Origin: an uncultured Anaerovibrio sp.
GTDB lineage: Bacteria > Bacillota > Negativicutes > Selenomonadales > Selenomonadaceae
Assembly: GCA_902785445.1 (NCBI GenBank)
Contig: CACZYN010000003.1
Coordinates: 1 to 26,210, forward strand
Direction of reading: 5' to 3'
DNA: 26,210 nt
The translations under genes and the position numbers were made by a program. Shown here piece by piece: positions 21,320 through 26,210 of the stretch (positions are counted from its first letter, which is position 1; each line of letters starts with the position of its first letter). The notes under the pieces were generated by a model. It saw only the letters and a program-made list of their open reading frames with translations, ran no database searches and was not told the DNA's origin.

Positions 21320-24301
21320 TTGCGACATGCCAACAAACGGTACTTGAAATGGTTTAATTTAAAAAACTTGTTATGCGTGCTCACGGTGTTGGCCTGTCTT
21401 TTTGGTGTGTTTAAAATCATGCCGGCAACATCCGTATCCGCCAATGACGAAAAAACGGTGCGAGTGGGATATTATGAGGAAGAAGGCTTTTCTACCGGCT
21501 CCACGGATGATGCGGTAAAAAGCGGTTATGCCTTTGATTATTTGCAGCGAATTAAGTTGCTAACCAACTGGAAATATGAATATGTGTATGGCACTTATGG
21601 AGAACTGTATGAAAAGCTGCTGAAGGGGGAAATCGACCTGCTGGGTGGCTTGGCTTACCGCTCAGAGCGGGAAGCAGTGATCAGCTATCCTAATGATCCG
21701 ATGTTGGTGGGACAATACTTATTCTACAAATTGGCCGCTAATGAAACCATTACCCAGGAGCCGGAAAGTCTAAACGGCAAGCGGATTGGTTCTCTTACTG
21801 GGGCCCAAATTAAGGTGGTAGAAAAATTCTTAAATACTAATCATCTTCAAGCGGAAATTGTCGAGTTTGAGGATATGAAATATCGGGATGAAGCCCTGAA
21901 AAACGGCTCCATTGATGTGATGATTGCTGAAGGATACAATGCCTTTGACAACATGGGCTTTGAGGTCTTTTTGGAGGCTGGTACGGCGGATGCTTATATG
22001 GTAGTTAATAAGCAGCGGCCAGATATTTTGGCAGATCTTAATCGGGCTCAGCGTAAGCTGTACCAGGAAAATCCGGATTTTAATGTGGAGCTGTCAAGAA
22101 AATGGTTCAGACGTACATCCTTTACGACGATTTTATCCACGGAAGAGCGCAAATGGCTGGCGGAGCACGATACCCTGCGGGTAGGCTACATAAATGATTA
22201 TCCGCCGTACAGCTACACGGATGAAGACGGAAAGGTTAATGGTGTTATAAAGGACGTTTTGCCGGAAATTTTTGCGGCCCTGAAAATTACTGACATTAAA
22301 TTTGAGTATAAGGGATATAAAACAGCGGCTGATCTCAAGCAAGCCTTATACGATAACGAGGTGGATGTGGTTTTTCCGACCCTGTCCAATTATTGGATTG
22401 CAGAGAAAAATGGCATGGTGCCAAGTTATTCGGTGATAAATTCCAATTTTAATCTGTTATATACTGGTGAATACCCGGATATGACCAAAGCCACCATTGC
22501 TGTATCTAGGCAGCATGGAGTAATGAATTCCTTTGTGACTGTGCATTATCCAGGTAATAAGAAGATTCGCGGTGACAATGTTTATGACTGTGTGAATGCC
22601 GTTCTGCGGGGGGATGCTGATGTTACCATTGTCAGTGCCGCCAGAACCGAGTATTTATTGCGCAGTGATGAAAGATTTAAGGAATTAAATATTGCCCCAC
22701 TTACCAGAGATGTGGGACTGGGTTTTGCCTGTCTGAATGCCAATGCCGCAGTAATGCGTATATTAAATCATGGTCTTAGTCTTGTGGATAAGGATGCGGC
22801 CATTAATTACGCCTATAACTACATGCCAAAGCATGAAATGACCTTGCTGGATTTTCTTGAGAAAAATATCTGGCTGCCGGTGGTAATACTGGTTGTGCTT
22901 TTTACCCTGATTATGTTCTTTGTTATCCGGGAAAATAAACACAACCGTGAACATCTCCGGGAGACAGAAAATCAGCGTCAGGAATTGTCGGACAAGGTGG
23001 AGGAAATTTCAGCCCTCAATACAGAACTGCAGGATCAGCAGGCTCGTCTGGAGGAATTTACCGTCGAGCAGGAAATACAGATAAAAAATACCAAGGCTCT
23101 GAATGAGGAACTGCAGGAGCAGCACAGGGAATTGGTGGAGGCTCGGGAAGAGGCCGAGCGAGCCAACAATGCCAAAACAACCTTCCTGTTTAATATGACC
23201 CATGACATTCGAACGCCACTCAACGCCATAATTGGCTTTACGGAATTGGAGGAGCGTAATCCAGGGGATGAGGCCAAGAACAAGGAGTATCGCCAAAAGG
23301 TTCGGGTGGCCAGCAACCAGCTGTTGGATATTTTAAACAGTGTTTTGGAAATGGCCCGCATTGAAAACAAAAAGCTGGTTATCAGTGAAGACCTGACGGA
23401 TGCGGTGGAAATGTTTAATAGCTGCCTGACGGTTTTTGAGGGAGAAATCAAGAAAAAGAATTTGCATCTGTCCAGCTCCTGTGATATTCAGCATCCGCAT
23501 CTCTATATGGATAAAACCCACATGTCTGAAGTTATAATGAATATTGTCAGCAATGCGGTTAAGTATACGCCAGATGGGGGAAGCGTATTTGCGGGAGTCA
23601 AGGAGCTGCCTGGTAAAACCGCCGAGGAATGTTATCTGGAATACACCGTGCGGGATACAGGCATAGGTATGTCCGAGGAATTTGTCAAAGAAATCTTTGA
23701 ACAGTTCTCCCGGGATCGCAACAGCACCCAAAGTGGTATTCAGGGGACAGGTCTGGGTATGGCTATTGTTAAAAGTATCCTGGACCGGATGGGAGGCACA
23801 ATCACCGTTAACAGTAAGTTGGGTGAGGGCACGGAAATCGTTTTTAGTATCCCATATCGGATTGGTGAACTTCCAACAGTCTCCTCTGATAGCAGTGTTC
23901 AGGCTGAAACACTGGATTTTACTGGCAAGAGGATTCTTATGGCGGAGGATAATGACTTCAATGCTGAAATTGCCATAGCTGTATTGGAGGATGCCGGTTT
24001 TGTAATAGAACGGGCCGTTGATGGCATGGAATGCTTTGATATGCTTACCAAGAAGGAAGCAGGTTATTATGACCTTATCCTCATGGATATTCAGATGCCA
24101 AATCTGGATGGCTATGGAGCTACCCAAAGAATAAGGAATATGGATGATGAGGCCAAAGCGAATATTCCAATAGTGGCCATGACCGCCAACGCCTTTAAGG
24201 AGGATCAGGATAAGGCCTTTGCCATGGGGATGAATGCTCATTTGGCCAAGCCTATTGACATCGATAAAATTTTTGCCACATTAAAAGAAATTCTGAAGTA
24301 A
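21320..24301 (+). CDS. Hybrid sensor histidine kinase with two periplasmic Venus-flytrap domains (BvgS/EvgS-like), copy 2
   Basis: This 993-residue paralog follows copy 1 after 30 bases, probably on one transcript. The architecture is the same: membrane helix, two solute-binding domains, helix near residues 515-536, coiled coil, kinase with H628 in M-T-H-D-I-R-T-P, all ATP-site boxes, and a receiver with D923. Two extra residues lie in the sensor and 35 in the coiled coil, where A-L-N-x-E-L-Q occurs twice, 28 residues apart. The chosen start is TTG 21320: AGGGGGTG lies eight bases upstream and the product then aligns with copy 1 from the first residue (both begin M-R and share L-x-C-x-x-T-x-L-A-C). 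TTG 21290 would add ten residues without such support. Catalytic residues are intact, so both copies should be active. A strong terminator follows. Confidence 0.92.
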   Translation: MRHANKRYLKWFNLKNLLCVLTVLACLFGVFKIMPATSVSANDEKTVRVGYYEEEGFSTGSTDDAVKSGYAFDYLQRIKLLTNWKYEYVYGTYGELYEKLLKGEIDLLGGLAYRSEREAVISYPNDPMLVGQYLFYKLAANETITQEPESLNGKRIGSLTGAQIKVVEKFLNTNHLQAEIVEFEDMKYRDEALKNGSIDVMIAEGYNAFDNMGFEVFLEAGTADAYMVVNKQRPDILADLNRAQRKLYQENPDFNVELSRKWFRRTSFTTILSTEERKWLAEHDTLRVGYINDYPPYSYTDEDGKVNGVIKDVLPEIFAALKITDIKFEYKGYKTAADLKQALYDNEVDVVFPTLSNYWIAEKNGMVPSYSVINSNFNLLYTGEYPDMTKATIAVSRQHGVMNSFVTVHYPGNKKIRGDNVYDCVNAVLRGDADVTIVSAARTEYLLRSDERFKELNIAPLTRDVGLGFACLNANAAVMRILNHGLSLVDKDAAINYAYNYMPKHEMTLLDFLEKNIWLPVVILVVLFTLIMFFVIRENKHNREHLRETENQRQELSDKVEEISALNTELQDQQARLEEFTVEQEIQIKNTKALNEELQEQHRELVEAREEAERANNAKTTFLFNMTHDIRTPLNAIIGFTELEERNPGDEAKNKEYRQKVRVASNQLLDILNSVLEMARIENKKLVISEDLTDAVEMFNSCLTVFEGEIKKKNLHLSSSCDIQHPHLYMDKTHMSEVIMNIVSNAVKYTPDGGSVFAGVKELPGKTAEECYLEYTVRDTGIGMSEEFVKEIFEQFSRDRNSTQSGIQGTGLGMAIVKSILDRMGGTITVNSKLGEGTEIVFSIPYRIGELPTVSSDSSVQAETLDFTGKRILMAEDNDFNAEIAIAVLEDAGFVIERAVDGMECFDMLTKKEAGYYDLILMDIQMPNLDGYGATQRIRNMDDEAKANIPIVAMTANAFKEDQDKAFAMGMNAHLAKPIDIDKIFATLKEILK

Positions 24302-24324
24302 TTTTTTGAGAATTAATTATTGAG

Positions 24325-24357
24325 CTGGGTGTCTCATAAAGGGACGCCCAGTTTTTC
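24325..24357 (+). terminator. Rho-independent terminator after the kinase pair
   Basis: Nine-bp arms (24325-24333 with 24343-24351, one G-T pair), extendable by a further wobble pair, are followed by five T residues. Confidence 0.88.
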
Positions 24358-24400
24358 TTGTCAGTGCTTTCTTTAACTTTACTGTCTTTTTTCATAGTAT

Positions 24401-24411
24401 TGTGGTATCAT
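24401..24411 (+). promoter_or_regulatory. Extended -10 promoter of the ireB cluster
   Basis: TGTG-G-TATCAT fits the TRTGN pattern, 37 bases before the ireB ATG. No convincing -35 is seen. Confidence 0.45.
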
Positions 24412-24447
24412 AAATGACGAAAGGTATGAAAAATGGAGGTGTTGAAT

Positions 24448-24696
24448 ATGGTTAATGAAGAAACCATGATGTTTCGGTTTGGTGCCGATGAAAATAAAGC
24501 AGAAAATATAATTCGCAGTACCTGTCTTTCCATGGAAAAGAAGGGCTATAATCCAATTAATCAGTTGGTGGGTTATCTTTTGTCCGGGGATCCTACCTAT
24601 GTTACCAGCTTTGAGGACGCCAGAAAGAAGATTCGTACCCTGGAGCGGGATGAAATTTTAGAGGAACTTATTCGGTCCTACTTGGAGAAGCATTGA
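24448..24696 (+). CDS. ireB: IreB-family regulatory phosphoprotein (UPF0297)
   Basis: The 82-residue product matches IreB almost throughout. T6 in N-E-E-T-M-M-F corresponds to the region phosphorylated by the PASTA kinase IreK in Enterococcus faecalis. K-G-Y-N-P-I-N-Q-L-V-G-Y-L-L-S-G-D-P is the family signature, and R-D-E-I-L-E-E-L closes the protein. There it regulates cell-wall stress resistance; the same role here is inferred. The ATG at 24448 is chosen because GGAGGTG lies six bases upstream; the ATG at 24433 would swallow that site. Its stop codon overlaps the ruvX ATG (TGATG), so translation is coupled. Confidence 0.93.
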   Translation: MVNEETMMFRFGADENKAENIIRSTCLSMEKKGYNPINQLVGYLLSGDPTYVTSFEDARKKIRTLERDEILEELIRSYLEKH

Positions 24697-25112
24697 TGGA
24701 AAGAGCATTAAGCCTGGATATAGGTGACAGGACCATCGGTATTGCGGTGAGTGATCTGTTGGGGATGACAGCCCAGGGAGTGGAGACTATTCGTCGTTCC
24801 ACTTTGGAGAATGATTTGAATCGTTTGGTGGAGCTTACCAAGGAATATGAAACCAGGAAATTAATCGTAGGCTATCCCCGCAATATGAATGGCACAGAAG
24901 GTCCTCGTTGTGAGTTCGTCAAAGAGTTTTGCGAGGAAATAAAAAAGGTAATTCCGGATGCTGATATAGTCCTTTGGGATGAGCGCCTGTCCACTGTGGC
25001 AGCCACCCGGTCCTTGCTGGAAGCGGATGTAAGTCGTAAAAAACGCAAAAAGGTCGTTGATAAAATGGCGGCGGTGTTTATTTTGCAAGGTTGGCTGGAT
25101 AGTAAGGTTTGA
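24696..25112 (+). CDS. ruvX: Holliday-junction-resolvase-like / pre-16S rRNA processing nuclease RuvX (YqgF)
   Basis: The 138-residue RNase H-fold protein has the expected acidic residues: D8 in S-L-D-I-G-D-R-T-I-G-I-A-V-S-D, D95-E-R in W-D-E-R-L-S-T, and D122 in V-D-K-M-A-A-V-F-I-L-Q. In E. coli YqgF processes the 5' end of 16S rRNA; a DNA-resolving role is also discussed. Length is normal. The ATG shares one base with the ireB stop, with GGAGAAG six bases upstream. ireB-ruvX-DUF1292-mltG is a common order in Firmicutes, where alaS usually lies upstream; here the kinase pair does. Confidence 0.94.
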   Translation: MERALSLDIGDRTIGIAVSDLLGMTAQGVETIRRSTLENDLNRLVELTKEYETRKLIVGYPRNMNGTEGPRCEFVKEFCEEIKKVIPDADIVLWDERLSTVAATRSLLEADVSRKKRKKVVDKMAAVFILQGWLDSKV

Positions 25113-25135
25113 GAAAAAGAAAAGGAGAAGAAAGT

Positions 25136-25450
25136 ATGGCAGATAACAAGATGGATGATGAAATGATGGATTACGAGCCAATTATCGTAACCTTTACCGA
25201 TGAGGCTGGCAATGAGCGGCATTTTGCGGAAGAGATGCGCATTCCACTGAATGGTGAAGAGTATGCTCTCTTGGTAGGGCTTAATACGGAAGGTGACGAG
25301 GACTTTGATGAAGAGGAAAATGTCACTATAGCCAAAATCACCAAAGACGAAGAGGGGGAAGATGTTTATATTGTAGATTTCCCTGAAGAAGAATTTGATA
25401 AGGTTGTGGAGGAATACAACCGGATTTGTGACGAGCTGGAAGCTGAATAA
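25136..25450 (+). CDS. DUF1292 acidic protein
   Basis: The 104-residue product is strongly acidic. It contains the DUF1292 pattern: I-I-V-T-F-T-D-E-A-G-N-E, G-E-E-Y-A-L-L-V-G-L, and V-Y-I-V-D-F-P-E-E-E-F-D-K-V. The family is small, cytoplasmic, of unknown function and nearly always beside ruvX. ATG 25136 follows AAAGGAG at eight bases, whereas the upstream in-frame start overlaps the ruvX end and lacks a site. A terminator follows. Confidence 0.9.
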   Translation: MADNKMDDEMMDYEPIIVTFTDEAGNERHFAEEMRIPLNGEEYALLVGLNTEGDEDFDEEENVTIAKITKDEEGEDVYIVDFPEEEFDKVVEEYNRICDELEAE

Positions 25451-25463
25451 ACTATAATTTCTT

Positions 25464-25495
25464 GGGGCGATTGCTTTTTTGGCAATCGTCCTTTT
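25464..25495 (+). terminator. Rho-independent terminator after DUF1292
   Basis: Ten-bp arms (25465-25474 with 25482-25491, one G-T pair) enclose a T-rich 7-nt loop and end in TTTT. Confidence 0.85.
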
Positions 25496-25509
25496 ACATT
25501 GTTTGGGTC

Positions 25510-25520
25510 TGTGATAAAAT
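25510..25520 (+). promoter_or_regulatory. Extended -10 promoter of mltG
   Basis: TGTG-A-TAAAAT fits the TRTGN extended -10 (5/6 hexamer), 35 bases before the mltG ATG. The -35 region is weak. Confidence 0.45.
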
Positions 25521-25555
25521 AAGATGGTGTTTGTAACTAATATTTTGGGGTGAAT

Positions 25556-26210
25556 ATGGTGGACTTTAAGAATATCAAAGATTCATTAAAGGAATACATA
25601 ACTGATATGATATCCTATGATGCCAAGGCCAGTGCCGAGGAAATTGCTGCCAAAAAGCGGAAACTTATAATAGGCGCCGGGGCTGTCTTTGCACTGTTTA
25701 TTATCTGTTTTACCATGATAGGCTTCAGCTTGCGGGTTCCAGCCAATGCTGAGGTAAACAAAAATAAGGATGTCGTTTATGTGCGGGTAGCTCCGGGGAT
25801 GGGATCGGATGCCATCGGTAAAATGTTGGTGGAAAAAGGTGTGATTTCCTCTTCCACCAAGTTTTGGATTGCCAGCAAGCTAAACGGGGCAGATGCCAAG
25901 TTTCGGGTAGGTACCTTTGCCATGAATAAGGATATGACTGCCGGGGAAGCGATTTCCGTGCTGTTGAACAGCAAAACTGTGGCCATGCGGGTGACTATTC
26001 CCGAGGGCTTTAATGTAAAGGATATTGCCAAGCGATTGGATGAGCAGGGAATTTGTGATGAAAAGGAATTCTTGAAGCTGGCCAAAACCTATGCGCCATA
26101 TAGTTATATGGAAAAAAATCCGGCAGTAACTTATACGGTGGAGGGATTTTTATTCCCGGATACCTATGAATTTAGCAGTGATGCCACCGCTGAGGACGTT
26201 ATGAAGCGGA
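25556..26210 (+). CDS. mltG: Endolytic murein transglycosylase MltG (YceG-like), 3' end missing
   Basis: The frame stays open to the window edge, giving 218 N-terminal residues. A cytoplasmic tail of about 35 residues is followed by a membrane helix (about 37-58) and a LysM-like region (V-Y-V-R-V-A-P-G-M-G-S-D-A-I-G). The YceG domain then opens with T-I-P-E-G-F-N-V-K-D-I-A-K-R-L. The catalytic glutamate is in V-E-G-F-L-F-P-D-T-Y-E-F just before the edge. MltG cuts nascent glycan strands at the inner membrane and sets glycan length. ATG 25556 has GGGG at five bases; GTG 25559 is possible if GGTGA is the pairing site. It appears to have its own promoter after the DUF1292 terminator. Confidence 0.92.
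   Translation, partial: MVDFKNIKDSLKEYITDMISYDAKASAEEIAAKKRKLIIGAGAVFALFIICFTMIGFSLRVPANAEVNKNKDVVYVRVAPGMGSDAIGKMLVEKGVISSSTKFWIASKLNGADAKFRVGTFAMNKDMTAGEAISVLLNSKTVAMRVTIPEGFNVKDIAKRLDEQGICDEKEFLKLAKTYAPYSYMEKNPAVTYTVEGFLFPDTYEFSSDATAEDVMKR

Noticed and set aside
23333..24241. 302-codon minus-strand open frame opposite the second kinase gene
   Set aside because: It mirrors the kinase and receiver coding region; a related antisense frame exists opposite the first kinase only because the genes are paralogs. No ribosome site or recognisable domain.

Overview
The window looks like chromosomal DNA from a diderm Firmicute of the Negativicutes (Selenomonas/Veillonella/Acidaminococcus relatives). 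A TonB-dependent outer-membrane receptor with a Sec signal peptide sits near markers of ordinary Firmicutes: ireB-ruvX-DUF1292-mltG, DUF896, YitT, YjfB and tmcAL. A transcarboxylase-5S-like carboxyltransferase fits the propionate/succinate metabolism of that class. The genus cannot be read from this sequence. No rRNA, tRNA, CRISPR array, transposase or phage gene was seen, and no gene-free stretch exceeds 300 bases.

Layout. 1-825: 3' part of a TPR-repeat protein, closed by a strong terminator. 1108-3563: two tandem exported HExxH metallopeptidase-like paralogs in AT-rich DNA. 3656-4363 (minus): a stand-alone cobI. 4536-4993: a small membrane protein and a YjfB-like protein, then a terminator. 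5118-9103: a same-strand series of ECF S component, TonB-dependent receptor, YitT-family membrane protein and double-ACT protein. 9120-10334 (minus): tmcAL. 10480-15933: a probable operon of mnmA, two unrecognised membrane-anchored proteins and a complete NitT/TauT-type ABC importer. 16058-16330: a ComFB-like protein preceded by a possible 8-codon leader, separated by a bidirectional terminator from a biotin-less 5S-type carboxyltransferase on the minus strand. 18046-18240 (minus): a DUF896 protein. 18419-24301: two giant paralogous hybrid histidine kinases with double Venus-flytrap sensors. 24448-26210: ireB-ruvX-DUF1292, then the 5' part of mltG.

How the parts may work together. The receptor and S component could form a two-membrane uptake route for a vitamin; a corrinoid is possible because a lone cobI and a BtuB-like receptor lie close together, but this is inference. 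The kinases probably sense small periplasmic ligands and pass phosphate to a partner outside the window. They are near-complete paralogs. The second has exactly 35 extra residues (five heptads) in the helix between membrane and kinase, so the duplicated sensors differ in the rod that carries the signal.

Start codons were chosen from Shine-Dalgarno spacing and, for the kinases, from paralog alignment. Several differ from the longest open frame. All family assignments come from motif recognition by eye, without database searches.
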